From assembly GCF_001570365.1 (NCBI RefSeq), contig NZ_BBYK01000038.1, forward strand, positions 356,787 to 420,786: DNA of 64,000 bases, written 5' to 3'. The notes under the pieces are model-generated. The model did not search any database and was not told where the DNA came from. It worked only from the letters and a program-made list of their open reading frames with translations. Both the position numbers and the translations under genes were made by a program. Source of the stretch: Microtetraspora fusca. Its GTDB lineage: Bacteria; Actinomycetota; Actinomycetes; Streptosporangiales; Streptosporangiaceae. Every line of letters begins with the position of its first letter. The first letter of the stretch is position 1. Of this stretch, positions 44,125-53,585 are shown piece by piece.

Positions 44125-45183
44125 CTACACCGGGTGGACGGCCAGGGCCGGATAGTCGGTGTACCCGCGGTGGTCGCCGCCGAAGGCGGTGGCGAAGTCG
44201 GGCGCGTTGAGCGGCGCGCCGAGCCGGAGCCGGAGCGGCAGGTCGGGGTTGGCCAGGAACGCCGAGCCGAACGCGACCAGGTCGGCGCCCCACTCCAGCC
44301 GCCGGGAGGCGGTGGCGACGAGGTCGCCGGCGCCCGGCTCGTTCAGGATCAGCGTGTTCGGCCAGAGCTCACGGATCCGCCGGTCGAGGCCGTCGTCGCC
44401 GGACGTCATCAGGTGCACGTAGGCCAGGTCGAGGCGGGCCAGGGCGGCGACCAGCGCCGGGTAGACCTCGTGCGTGTCCTCCTCGACCAGGCCCTGCGCG
44501 CCGTTCGCGGGCGAGAGGCGGATGCCGACCCGGGACGCGCCGATCGCCTCCGCCGCCGCCTCGGCGGCCTCGACGGCGAACCGGATCCGGCCGGCCACCG
44601 AGCCGCCGTACCGGTCGTCGCGCAGGTTGGCGTTCTGCGACAGGAACTGGTGGATCAGGTAGCCGTTCGCGCCGTGCAGCTCCACCCCGTCGAACCCGGC
44701 GTCGATCGCCCGCCGGGCGGCGTCGGCGAAGTCTCGCACGGTCGCCTCCGTCTCGGCGGTGGTCAGCGCCGTCGGCACCGGGTAGTCCTGCGGACCGGTG
44801 TGCGTGTGGATCTGCCCCGGGGCCGGTACGGCCGAGGGCGCGACGGGCAGCAGGCCGGTGTTGTCGGGGTGGCCGACCCGGCCGGCGTGCATGATCTGGG
44901 CGAAGATCCGGCCGCCCGCCGCGTGGACGGCGTCGGTCACCTCCCGCCAGCCGGCCACCTGCTCATCGGTGTGCAGTCCGGGGGTGTTCACGTATCCCTG
45001 GCCGACCGCGCTCGGCTGGATGCCCTCGGTGACGATCAGTCCGGCCGACGCGCGCTGGGCGTAGTAGAGCGCGGTCAGGGAGGAGGGGATGCCGTCCACG
45101 TACGCGCGGGAGCGGGTCATGGGAGCCATGGCGAGGCGGTTGTGCAGCGGCAGGCCACCGAGGTCGTAAGGGGTGAACAACAT
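44125..45183 (-). CDS. Old Yellow Enzyme-family alkene reductase
   Basis: FMN-dependent NAD(P)H:flavin oxidoreductase (352 aa) that reduces activated C=C bonds and other electrophiles. It begins LFTPYDLGGLPLHNRLAMAP, with MTRSRA and IVTEG in the FMN site, the HxxN pair in GVELHGANGYLIHQFLS near residue 175, and DDRYGGSVAGRIRFAVEA. I chose the ATG at 45183 because AAAGGA lies upstream; the frame is open to 45252, over the operators. It is divergent from a MarR regulator with matching operator repeats, so induction by electrophiles is likely. Confidence 0.93.
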   Translation of the reverse strand: MLFTPYDLGGLPLHNRLAMAPMTRSRAYVDGIPSSLTALYYAQRASAGLIVTEGIQPSAVGQGYVNTPGLHTDEQVAGWREVTDAVHAAGGRIFAQIMHAGRVGHPDNTGLLPVAPSAVPAPGQIHTHTGPQDYPVPTALTTAETEATVRDFADAARRAIDAGFDGVELHGANGYLIHQFLSQNANLRDDRYGGSVAGRIRFAVEAAEAAAEAIGASRVGIRLSPANGAQGLVEEDTHEVYPALVAALARLDLAYVHLMTSGDDGLDRRIRELWPNTLILNEPGAGDLVATASRRLEWGADLVAFGSAFLANPDLPLRLRLGAPLNAPDFATAFGGDHRGYTDYPALAVHPV

Positions 45184-45198
45184 TGCGCTAGATCCTTT

Positions 45199-45256
45199 CT
45201 TGGTCGGCCAACTTGTGCGGCCAAGAAATACTTCTACATCTTGGTCGGCCAACTTG
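45199..45256. promoter_or_regulatory. twin 17-bp operators between OYE and MarR genes
   Basis: CTTGGTCGGCCAACTTG occurs identically at 45199-45215 and 45240-45256, 41 bp apart (about four helical turns). Each copy contains TTGG-N4-CCAA dyad symmetry. They span the divergent promoters, one copy near each gene start, as expected for a MarR repressor controlling both genes. Confidence 0.75.
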
Positions 45257-45290
45257 CAAGAGGTAGGCTGATCGCCGGAGGGAGGCCGAC

Positions 45291-45794
45291 ATGGCGGAGT
45301 CGGTGACGTACGAGGCGACCAGGCGGCCCGGGTCGCCCCCGGTGGCAGAGGATCACGACGGGCTGAGCTGTCGCATGGCCAAGGCCGCGCTGGGCCATCG
45401 CGTCCTGCTCGCCGGCCTGCTGGCCGAGATCGATCTCTACCCCGGCCAGGACCGGGTGCTGCTCGCCCTGTGGGAGCACGGCCCGCAGTCGCAGAACAAG
45501 CTCGCCGCCCTGCTCGGCATCGACGTCTCCACGATGACCCGGAGCCTGCAACGCCTGGAGCGGAGCGGTTTCATCAGCCGCTGCCCGTCCCCGGCCAACC
45601 GGCGGATCAGCGTGGTGAGCACCACCCCCAAGGGCGACGCCCTGCGGCCGGAGGTCATGCGCGTCCTCGGCGAGGTCCACGGGCGCATGGTCGAAGGGCT
45701 GACCGCCGAGGAGGTGGCCACGCTCTGCGCGCTGCTCGACGTGGTGCGCGACAACCTGTGCGGCGACGCGACATGCGACGTCGGCGCCTGCTGA
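45291..45794 (+). CDS. MarR-family regulator with a cysteine-rich C-terminus
   Basis: Winged-helix regulator of 167 aa: LLALWEHGPQSQNKLAALLG and the recognition helix in IDVSTMTRSLQRLERSGFIS, then the wing PSPANRRISVVSTTPKG. The protein ends with C157-x4-C162-x4-C167 (CGDATCDVGAC), plus C27 and one near residue 98. Such cysteines could sense oxidants or electrophiles, or bind metal. It is divergent from the Old Yellow Enzyme gene and two identical operator copies lie between them. RBS GGAGGGAGG precedes the ATG. Confidence 0.92.
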   Translation: MAESVTYEATRRPGSPPVAEDHDGLSCRMAKAALGHRVLLAGLLAEIDLYPGQDRVLLALWEHGPQSQNKLAALLGIDVSTMTRSLQRLERSGFISRCPSPANRRISVVSTTPKGDALRPEVMRVLGEVHGRMVEGLTAEEVATLCALLDVVRDNLCGDATCDVGAC

Positions 45795-45825
45795 CGCCGG
45801 GAACCTCGCAGCCCGCGGCTCGTGG

Positions 45826-47493
45826 CTAGGTGACGTCCACGATGGGCAGGCGCAGCGCGCCGGGGGCGGCGGCAGGGACGGCCGGGCGGCGCGGGGCCAC
45901 CGGCGCGATCCGCGCGTAACGCGAGCCGAGCGCGGGACGCGGGTCGGGGTCTCCCTTGTTGGGCCAGAACGCCATCGCCCGCTCCGCCTGGGCGGTGATC
46001 GTGAGCGACGGGTTCACGCCGGGGTTGGCCGAGACCGCCGACCCGTCCACCACGTGCAGGCCCTCGTAGCCGTAGAGCCGGTGGTAGGGGTCGATCACGC
46101 CGGTCTCCGGCGAGTCCCCGATCGCGCAGCCACCGAGGAAGTGCGCGGTCGCCGGGATGTCGAACAGGTCCAGCCAGGACCCGGCCGCGATGCCGCCGAT
46201 CTCCCCGGCCGCGAGCCGCGCCGCCCGGTGCCCGGCCGGGATCCAGGTCGGGTTGGGCTCGCCGTGGCCGGGCCCGGCGCGCAGCCTCCCCCGGCGCATC
46301 GACAGCGTGATCGAGTTGTCCTTGGCCTGCATGACCAGGGCGATGATCGACCGCTCCGACCATCGGCGGAGGTTCAACAGGCGCGGCACCAGACGCGGGC
46401 GGCGCGCCGCCTCGCCGAGGAACCGCAGCCAGCGGGGCGCGCCGCCGCCGTCGATCAGGAGCGTGCGCAGCAGGCCCATCGCGTTCGAGCCGTCGCCGTA
46501 CCGGACCGGCTCGACGTGCGTGTGCGCGTCCGGGTGGAACGAGGATGTGATCGCCACGCCGCGGTTGAGCTTGTCGCCCTTCGCCGACGGCCGCTCGAAG
46601 CCGAGCAGGGCCTCGGAGTTCGTCCGCGTCAGCGTGCCGAGCCGGGGCGAGATGCGGGGCAGCGTGCCCGCGCGCAGGCGATGCAGCAGCCGCTGCGTGC
46701 CGTACGTCCCGGCGGCGAAGACGACCTGCCGGGCGGTGACGACCCGGCGCACGCGCGGGGAGCCGGTCCTCCTGACGGAGACGGCGTAGCCGCCCCTGAC
46801 GGGGCGCACGCCGGTGACCGTGGCCTCGGGGTGGACCCGCGCGCCCGCCCGCTCGGCCAGGTAGAGGTAGTTCTTGATCAGCATGTTCTTCGCGCCGTGG
46901 CGGCAGCCCGTCATGCACTCGCCGCACTCCGTGCAGCCGCGGCGGCGCGGCCCGGCCCCGCCGAAGTACGGGTCCGCCACCTCGACGCCGGGCTCGCCGA
47001 AGAACACCCCGACGGGGGCGAGGCGGAAGGTGTCGCCCACCCCCATGCGCCCGGCCACGGTGCGCATCACCTCGTCCGCCCTGGTGAGCGTCGGGTTGCG
47101 CACCACGCCGAGCATGCGGGCGGCCTGGTCGTAGTACGGCGCGAGCTCGGCCTTCCAGTCGGTGATGCCGCTCCACTGCGGGTCACGGAAGAACGGGTCG
47201 AGCGGCTCGTACAGCGTGTTCGCGTAGACGAGCGAGCCGCCGCCCACGCCCGCCCCGGCGAGGACCATCACGCCGTTCTTACCGCCGATCACGTGGACGC
47301 GCTGGATGCCCTTCAATCCGAGCGCCGGCGCCCACAGGAAGTCGCGCAGCCGCCACGACGTCTTCGGCAGCGTGCTCTCGTCGAAGCGGCGGCCCGCCTC
47401 CAGGACGGCGACGGAGTATCCCTTCTCGGTCAGCCGGAGGGCGGCGACGCTGCCGCCGAACCCGGAGCCGATGACGACGACGTCGTAGTCCAC
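45826..47493 (-). CDS. GMC oxidoreductase, cholesterol-oxidase-like
   Basis: FAD-dependent GMC oxidoreductase of 555 aa that oxidises an alcohol, possibly a sterol or long-chain alcohol. The FAD fold is DYDVVVIGSGFGGSVAALRL; LAGAGVGGGSLVYAN is the GMC signature; the C-terminal part has HFLGGCAIGDSPETGVIDPY and VVDGSAVSANPGVNPSLTIT. A ferredoxin-like Cys motif (CTECGECMTGC, followed by RHGAKN) lies near residue 185, as in the ChoD-type subgroup. It starts with GTG behind GAGGAGGAAG. It follows gabD2 by 38 bp, so the two form an operon for stepwise oxidation of an alcohol or aldehyde. Confidence 0.9.
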   Translation of the reverse strand: MDYDVVVIGSGFGGSVAALRLTEKGYSVAVLEAGRRFDESTLPKTSWRLRDFLWAPALGLKGIQRVHVIGGKNGVMVLAGAGVGGGSLVYANTLYEPLDPFFRDPQWSGITDWKAELAPYYDQAARMLGVVRNPTLTRADEVMRTVAGRMGVGDTFRLAPVGVFFGEPGVEVADPYFGGAGPRRRGCTECGECMTGCRHGAKNMLIKNYLYLAERAGARVHPEATVTGVRPVRGGYAVSVRRTGSPRVRRVVTARQVVFAAGTYGTQRLLHRLRAGTLPRISPRLGTLTRTNSEALLGFERPSAKGDKLNRGVAITSSFHPDAHTHVEPVRYGDGSNAMGLLRTLLIDGGGAPRWLRFLGEAARRPRLVPRLLNLRRWSERSIIALVMQAKDNSITLSMRRGRLRAGPGHGEPNPTWIPAGHRAARLAAGEIGGIAAGSWLDLFDIPATAHFLGGCAIGDSPETGVIDPYHRLYGYEGLHVVDGSAVSANPGVNPSLTITAQAERAMAFWPNKGDPDPRPALGSRYARIAPVAPRRPAVPAAAPGALRLPIVDVT

Positions 47494-47531
47494 CGCTTCC
47501 TCCTCGCCCCCTCGCCCGTCCCTGCCGGCCC

Positions 47532-49067
47532 TCACTTCAGGTGGAGCTTCTTCATCACCTTCAACAGCCCGGCCAGGGTGTCGGCGTACCGGTCGTACGC
47601 CATGCCCAGGACGGGGTCGAACCCGAGCCACGACGCCTGGCCGGCGACGGTCTGGGACTCGGTGTACTTCAGCAGGCCCTCGGCTCCGTGCCGGCGCCCG
47701 AGGCCGGAGGACTTCATGCCGCCCATCGGGGCGTCGTAGGAGGCGTAGGCGGCGGCGTACCCCTCGTTGATGTTGACCGTACCGGCCTTGATCCGCGCGG
47801 CGAGGGCGCGTCCGCGGGCGAGGTCGCGGGTCCAGATCGACGCGTTGAGGCCGTAGACGGTGTCGTTGGCCGTCGCGACGACCTCGTCCTCGTCGCGGAA
47901 GCGGTACAGCGCGACGACCGGGCCGAAGGTCTCGTTGCCGCACACGTCCATCTCGTCGGTGACGCCGGCGAGTACGGTCGGCTCGTAGAACAGCGGCCCG
48001 AGGTCGGGGCGGGCCCGGCCGCCGGTGAGCACCGTCGCGCCCTTCTCGACCGCGTCGGCGACGTGCGCCGTCACCGCGTCGAGCTGGCGGGGGAAGGTGA
48101 GCGAGCCCATCTGGACCGACCAGTCCAGGCCGGGGCCGATCTTCATGTTCCGGGTCGCCCGGACGAACCGGTCGGCGAACGCGTCGTAGACCGAGTCGTG
48201 GACGTAGAGCCGCTCGATCGAGATGCAGAGCTGGCCGGCGTTGGTGAAGCAGGCCCGCAGCGCGCCGTGCGCGGCCCGGTCGAGGTCGGCGTCCTCCAGC
48301 ACGATCATCGGGTTCTTGCCGCCGAGCTCCAGGGAGCAGCCGATGAGCCGCTTGGCCGCCTCCTCGGCGATCTTGCGACCGCCGCGGGTGGACCCGGTGA
48401 ACGCGACGTAGTCGGCGCCGTCGATCAGAGGGTCGCCGACGGCGGCCGGGTCGCCGGTCACGACCTGCCAGATCTCGCGCGGCATCCCCAGCTCCACGAG
48501 GAGGTCGATCGTCCACAGCGTGGAGAGCGCGGTCTGGCTGTCGGGCTTGTGGACCACGGTGTTGCCCGCGATCAGCGCGGGGACCACGTCGGTCACGCCC
48601 AGGGAGAGCGGGTAGTTCCACGGGCTGATCAGCGCGACCGTGCCCTTCGGATGGCGCTGCTCGACCACCTGGGTGGCGATCGGGAAGATGCCCTTACGCT
48701 TTCGCGGGGCGAGCAGCCGGGACGCCTGCCGCGCGTAGTACAGCGCGCACCCGGCCACGTCGAGCACCTCCTCGAAGGCGTGCCGCCGGGCCTTGCCCGT
48801 CTCCGTCTGGACGATGTCGAGGATCTCCTCGCGCCGGTTGAGTATGGCGTCGTGCAGCCGGAGGAAGGGGGCGACCCGCTCCGCGACCGGCCGCGCCGCC
48901 CATGCCTCCTGCGCCGCCCTGGCCGTGGCGTACGCCCGGCGGACGTCCTCGGCGGTCGAGACGGGGAGCTCGACGAGGGTCTCACCGGTGAAGGGCGCGG
49001 GGACCTCCACGGTCTTCCCTTCGGACGTGACGTGCCGGACAATGCGCTCAAGCATGCGGGGGTCCAT
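47532..49067 (-). CDS. gabD2: succinic semialdehyde dehydrogenase (GabD2 type)
   Basis: NAD(P)-dependent aldehyde dehydrogenase of about 511 aa. It resembles mycobacterial GabD2 throughout: GVISPWNYP-type segment ALISPWNYPLSLGVTDVVPA, YVAFTGSTRGGRKIAEEAAK, catalytic Glu in LELGGKNPMIVLEDA, catalytic Cys in FTNAGQLCISIERLYVHD, and a C-terminal GRRHGAEGLLKYTESQTVA. It oxidises succinic semialdehyde or a similar aldehyde. ATG at 49067 (MDPRML) is preferred; a GTG at 49094 is in frame. It is upstream of, and likely co-transcribed with, the GMC oxidoreductase. Confidence 0.9.
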   Translation of the reverse strand: MDPRMLERIVRHVTSEGKTVEVPAPFTGETLVELPVSTAEDVRRAYATARAAQEAWAARPVAERVAPFLRLHDAILNRREEILDIVQTETGKARRHAFEEVLDVAGCALYYARQASRLLAPRKRKGIFPIATQVVEQRHPKGTVALISPWNYPLSLGVTDVVPALIAGNTVVHKPDSQTALSTLWTIDLLVELGMPREIWQVVTGDPAAVGDPLIDGADYVAFTGSTRGGRKIAEEAAKRLIGCSLELGGKNPMIVLEDADLDRAAHGALRACFTNAGQLCISIERLYVHDSVYDAFADRFVRATRNMKIGPGLDWSVQMGSLTFPRQLDAVTAHVADAVEKGATVLTGGRARPDLGPLFYEPTVLAGVTDEMDVCGNETFGPVVALYRFRDEDEVVATANDTVYGLNASIWTRDLARGRALAARIKAGTVNINEGYAAAYASYDAPMGGMKSSGLGRRHGAEGLLKYTESQTVAGQASWLGFDPVLGMAYDRYADTLAGLLKVMKKLHLK

Positions 49068-49229
49068 GCCCGGAAGGATATTCCGGAGCAACACTCGTGA
49101 CTACTGGTCGGTAGGCAACCATCGGGACACGAGGGTTCCGACCGCTGGGATTACCCGCCAGAATCCAGCTATGCCAGGAAATGTCGAGCCACACGGGAAT
49201 CTCGCGCCGACCGCGAGCACCGTTCTGTG

Positions 49230-51386
49230 ATGGCGGGCCCCGACGTCGCCCCGCTGCGGCCGACGGATCCGGGCCGCCTCGGCTCCTACGCCCTCACCGG
49301 ACGGCTCGGCGAGGGCGGCCAGGGAGTCGTCTATCTCGGTGCCGGCCCCTCGGGCGAGCCGGTCGCCGTCAAGTGGCTGCGCGCCGACCTCGCAGGCGAC
49401 GCCTCCATGCGCGAGCGCTTCCTGCGCGAGGCGACGTCCGCCAAGCGCGTGGCGCCGTTCTGCACCGCCCAGGTCATGGACACCGGCGTCGAGCAGGAGC
49501 GCCCGTACATCGTCAGCGAGTACATCGAGGGGCCCTCGCTGCAGCAGCGCGTGCAGGCCTCCGGCCCCATCTCCGGCCCGGCGCTGCACCGCCTCGCCGT
49601 GGGCACCGCCACCGCTCTCGCGGCCATCCACCAGGCCGGAGTGGTCCACCGCGACCTGAAACCGGCCAACGTCATCATGGGCCCCGACGGCCCGCGGGTG
49701 ATCGACTTCGGCATCGCCCGCGCGGTGGACTCCTCGAACACGCTCACCTCGCAGCCGGTCGGCACGCCGTCGTACATGTCGCCGGAGCAGATCATGGGCG
49801 AGCCGGCCGGGCCGGCCGCGGACCTGTTCGCCTGGGGCTGCACGATCGTCAGCGCCGCCACCGGACGGGCGCCGTTCGGCAACGACACGATGCCCGCGGT
49901 GATCAACCGGATCCTGAACTCCCCTCCCGACCTGGGGAACCTCGGCGCGCCGCTGCGCGACGTGGTGACCGCCTGCCTGGCCAAGGACCCGCGCGCCCGG
50001 CCCACCGCCGAGCAGGTGCTGCTCCGTCTGCTGCAGAACTCGGCGGCCGGCCCGGCCGACCTGAGCGAGGCCGCGGCCGCGGCGTCCCCCGGGCCGGCGC
50101 CCACGCGCCCCATGCCCGGCGGGGCACCGATCCCGTCGACGGACCCCGGGGCGTACGGGTACCCGGGACGTCCCTACGCCCCCGGCCCCTACCCTCCTCC
50201 GCCGCCGTCGCCGCACGCCGTCCCGTATCCCGCGGCGTACCGGCCGGGGGTCTACCCCACGCCCCCCGGCGGACCGGACGGCGGACGCTCCGGCGCCAGG
50301 ACGGCGCTCGTGGCGGTGACCGCGGTGGCGGCGCTCGCCGCCGTCGCCCTGGTGGCCTGGCTCGTGCTCCGGCCCGGCGACACGTCCCTTCCTCCTGTGG
50401 CGTCGACGGACACGCGCACGCCCGCCGTCTCGTCGTCGCCGCCGGCGACGACGCCCGCTCCCACCGTCTCGCCCGTGCCGACGTCCGGGGTGACCAGCGT
50501 GAAGCTGCCCGGCGTGCGGGCCACGCTGTACGAGCGCCCGGACGACCCGATGCGGCTGACCTACTACGAGGTCGAGGACAAAGCCAAGAACACCTGGATC
50601 AACTACCCCAGGAACTCGGCGAACGGGTCGTTCACCAAGAGCACGAAGTACTGGCAGCAGTCGCTCTCCCTCGACGGCACGCTCTCCGCCGGGCGGAGCA
50701 AGAAGTACACCGAGGACGGCTACCACGGCATCGACATCATCACCAGGACCACCGGCGCCGTCCGCACGATCAAGACCGTGAAAAGCCCCCTGACCTACGA
50801 GTACGCCGAGTGGACCCGCAAGGGCGACCGCCTGCTGCTCAGCATCAGGAACCCGGGCGGCAGCACGTGGACGACCAAGGGGTTCGTCGTGATCGACGTC
50901 GCCGACGGGACGGCCCGGGTGAATCAGATCAACGACCCGGCCATCAAGGAGGGCCGGTTCTACTGGAACGGCGACGAGACCATGGTCGCCACCTACTTCC
51001 ACAGCGGGAAGACCGCCGGGGTCCGCTTCTACGACCTCAGCGGAAAGATCGTCACGACCCTCGACGGCGTCGGCAAGCCGTACAACACGTCCTCGGGGCT
51101 GTTCTCACCGTCCGGCGACACGATGGTCACGGAGTGCCCGGACGCGCGGAGCAAGGTGTGCGTGTGGGACTCCACCTCGGGGGCGGAGACGACCCGGTTC
51201 GGCTCCGACTGCTCCAAGGTGCTCGGCTGGTGGGACGCGGCGCACCTGTTCTGCTGGACCGCGCCCGAATCGGGTGAGGCGAGCGTGATCGTCGTCGATC
51301 TCGACGGCTCCACCGTGCGCACCCTGCTGGAGAGCACCCAGTCGGACATCCTCGGCCCCTTCTACACGCGTACCGGCGGCGGCTGA
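49230..51386 (+). CDS. membrane Ser/Thr protein kinase with extracellular domain
   Basis: PknB-type kinase of 718 aa. The kinase domain covers residues about 18-270: glycine loop GRLGEGGQGVVYLG, Lys in VAVKWLR, catalytic D142 in HRDLKPANVIM, DFGIAR, GTPSYMSPEQ. A Pro/Gly-rich linker with YPGRPYAPGPYPPPPPS leads to one membrane helix (LVAVTAVAALAAVALVAWLV, about residues 360-380). The outside part of some 330 residues is beta-rich, with propeller-like strands (RFYWNGDETMVATYFHSGKT, LFSPSGDTMVTECPDARSKV), suggesting a ligand sensor. GTG at 49227 is equally possible; no clear RBS. Confidence 0.92.
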   Translation: MAGPDVAPLRPTDPGRLGSYALTGRLGEGGQGVVYLGAGPSGEPVAVKWLRADLAGDASMRERFLREATSAKRVAPFCTAQVMDTGVEQERPYIVSEYIEGPSLQQRVQASGPISGPALHRLAVGTATALAAIHQAGVVHRDLKPANVIMGPDGPRVIDFGIARAVDSSNTLTSQPVGTPSYMSPEQIMGEPAGPAADLFAWGCTIVSAATGRAPFGNDTMPAVINRILNSPPDLGNLGAPLRDVVTACLAKDPRARPTAEQVLLRLLQNSAAGPADLSEAAAAASPGPAPTRPMPGGAPIPSTDPGAYGYPGRPYAPGPYPPPPPSPHAVPYPAAYRPGVYPTPPGGPDGGRSGARTALVAVTAVAALAAVALVAWLVLRPGDTSLPPVASTDTRTPAVSSSPPATTPAPTVSPVPTSGVTSVKLPGVRATLYERPDDPMRLTYYEVEDKAKNTWINYPRNSANGSFTKSTKYWQQSLSLDGTLSAGRSKKYTEDGYHGIDIITRTTGAVRTIKTVKSPLTYEYAEWTRKGDRLLLSIRNPGGSTWTTKGFVVIDVADGTARVNQINDPAIKEGRFYWNGDETMVATYFHSGKTAGVRFYDLSGKIVTTLDGVGKPYNTSSGLFSPSGDTMVTECPDARSKVCVWDSTSGAETTRFGSDCSKVLGWWDAAHLFCWTAPESGEASVIVVDLDGSTVRTLLESTQSDILGPFYTRTGGG

Positions 51387-51418
51387 ACCCACCCGCACGG
51401 TGATCCGTAACTAGGGGC

Positions 51419-53548
51419 ATGAGGACATCGATTCGTACGGCGGGAGCCGTCGTGCTCGCCGGGCTGCTCGCCGCGGCGTGTTCCGGAAGCCGTGCGGCGT
51501 CCGCCCCCGAGGCGGCCGACCTGAGCGGGAAGATCCGCCTGGTCTCCTATACGAACTGCGACGACATGCTGGCCGGCCTGCGCGGCGCGGCCGAGAAGAA
51601 CGTCACGCAGTGGGGTTTCGGCGAGGCCGTGATGTTCATGGCCAGGGACGCCAAGGCCATGGACACCATGGCGGAGGGCAAGCAGGCGGCGGTCCCGGAG
51701 CAGGCGCACTCCACCACGAACGTGCAGGAGGCCGGCGTAGACGAGCCGGACCTGGTCAAGACCGACGGCAAGCGTGTGATCGTCGTGGACCAGGGCGTGC
51801 TGCGCGTGATCGACGCCGCGACCCGCAAGGTCACCGGGACGCTCCGGCTGGTTCCCAAGGAGGAGAGCTGGTTCCCGGCGGACCTGCTCGTGTCCGGCGA
51901 CCGCGCGCTGGTGCTGGTCCAGAGCGGCGGCATCATCCCGTTCGGCGCGATGGCGAAGGTGCGGCCGGGGTCGAACGGGCCCAAGTACATGCTCGTCGAC
52001 CTGTCCGGCCCGCCGAAGCTCCTCGGCACGCTCAGCGCGAGCGGCTCGCACATCGACGCCCGCCAGGTCGGCTCCACCGTGCGGATCGTGGTCAGGTCCC
52101 AGCCCGAGATCGAGTTCCCGCCTCCGAAACCCGACGCCTCCCCGCAGGACATGCTCGCGGCCAACCGCGAGGCTGTGCGCACCGCGCCCATCGAGGCGTG
52201 GCTGCCCCGGTTCGAGGTCACCTCGGAGGGCCGGAGCCGTACCGGCCAAGTGGGGTGCGACCAGGTCAGCCACCCGGAGGAGTTCACCGGGACCTCGATG
52301 CTGACCGTCTTCACCGTGGACCTCGCCGGGACGCTCGACGCGGTCCCCCCGATCAGCGTGGCCGCCGACGGCGACACCGTGTACGGCACGGGCGACAGCC
52401 TCTACGTGACCAGCAACCCCCGCTGGTGGTTCCGTCCCATGCCGATCGACGACGCGCCGCCCACGCCGGTGGAGGAGCCGAGCGCGTCCGACGTCGCCCC
52501 CCAGGTCGAGCCGAGCACGAGCCCGGCCGAGGAGGTCACCGTCACGCCGGAGCCCCAGGTCACGCCCGAGGAGGGCGGCGCTTCCCCGGCCCCCACCCCG
52601 GTGCCCGAGGAGGTCCGCCCGTCGGCCACCCCGAGCGGTGCCCCCGAGGAGATCACCCCCGCGCCCACGCCGACCGACCCACCGGAGCAGACCGAGGTGC
52701 ACCGGTTCGACATCACCGGCACGGGAGCCCCGCGCTACGTCAGCTCCGGCGTCGTCCCGGGACGGCTGCTGAACCAGTACTCGCTGTCCGAGCACGCGGG
52801 CCACCTGCGGGTGGCGACCACCTCGAACGCCCAGGTGTTCGGCGGCCCCGCCGAGAAGAGCTCGAGCGGCGTCTATGTGCTCAACTCCGACACGCTCGCC
52901 CAGGTGGGCGCGGTGACCGGCCTCGGGAAGGGCGAGCGCATCTACTCCGTCCGGTTCATCGGGGACGTCGGCTACGTCGTCACGTTCCGCCAGGTGGACC
53001 CGCTCTACACACTCGACCTGCGCGACCCGGCGGCGCCGAAGGTCACCGGCGAGCTGAAGATCTCCGGCTACTCGGCGTACCTGCACCCGGCGGGCGACGG
53101 GCGGCTGCTCGGCATCGGCCAGGAGGCGAGCGCGCAGGGCCGGGTCCTCGGCACCCAGATCTCGCTGTTCGACGTCGCCGACCCGGCGAACCCGCGGCTG
53201 CTCTCCCGCTTCCACCAGCGGAACTCCGGCTCCGAGGCCGAGTGGGATCCCCACGCGTTCCTCTACTGGCCGCAGAGCGGGCTCGCGATGCTGCCGCTGC
53301 AGAACTACAACGCCGACTGGCGCGACGGCAGCTCGGCGCTCGTGCTCAAGGTCACCGACGGCGCGATCACGCGGGCCGGCACCATCCGGCACCCGGGCTT
53401 CAAGGGCAGGGACGACGTCCCGACGCCCGATCCCTCCATCCGCCGCTGCGTCGTCATCGGTGACACGGTCTGGACGGTCTCCGGGCTCGGCGTGAAGGTC
53501 AGCGACGCCGCCACCCTCGCCGACCGGGGCTGGATCCCGTTCACCTGA
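51419..53548 (+). CDS. beta-propeller domain lipoprotein
   Basis: Secreted lipoprotein of 709 aa of the beta-propeller family (PF09826 type). The signal ends in the lipobox LAAAC (Cys20). The conserved N-terminal block is YTNCDDMLAGLRGAAEKNV followed by STTNVQEAGVDEPDLVKTDG; many propeller strands follow, such as DGKRVIVVDQGVLRVIDAAT and RIYSVRFIGDVGYVVTFRQV. A Pro/Glu/Thr-rich insert of about 80 residues (near 345-425) separates the two halves. Function is unknown. It begins 32 bp after the kinase with AGGGGC before the ATG, so it may share a transcript and could interact with the kinase's outer domain (inference). Confidence 0.88.
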   Translation: MRTSIRTAGAVVLAGLLAAACSGSRAASAPEAADLSGKIRLVSYTNCDDMLAGLRGAAEKNVTQWGFGEAVMFMARDAKAMDTMAEGKQAAVPEQAHSTTNVQEAGVDEPDLVKTDGKRVIVVDQGVLRVIDAATRKVTGTLRLVPKEESWFPADLLVSGDRALVLVQSGGIIPFGAMAKVRPGSNGPKYMLVDLSGPPKLLGTLSASGSHIDARQVGSTVRIVVRSQPEIEFPPPKPDASPQDMLAANREAVRTAPIEAWLPRFEVTSEGRSRTGQVGCDQVSHPEEFTGTSMLTVFTVDLAGTLDAVPPISVAADGDTVYGTGDSLYVTSNPRWWFRPMPIDDAPPTPVEEPSASDVAPQVEPSTSPAEEVTVTPEPQVTPEEGGASPAPTPVPEEVRPSATPSGAPEEITPAPTPTDPPEQTEVHRFDITGTGAPRYVSSGVVPGRLLNQYSLSEHAGHLRVATTSNAQVFGGPAEKSSSGVYVLNSDTLAQVGAVTGLGKGERIYSVRFIGDVGYVVTFRQVDPLYTLDLRDPAAPKVTGELKISGYSAYLHPAGDGRLLGIGQEASAQGRVLGTQISLFDVADPANPRLLSRFHQRNSGSEAEWDPHAFLYWPQSGLAMLPLQNYNADWRDGSSALVLKVTDGAITRAGTIRHPGFKGRDDVPTPDPSIRRCVVIGDTVWTVSGLGVKVSDAATLADRGWIPFT

Positions 53549-53585
53549 CGAGCGGGTCAGACACGACGAGGAGCTGTTTCCCGGA

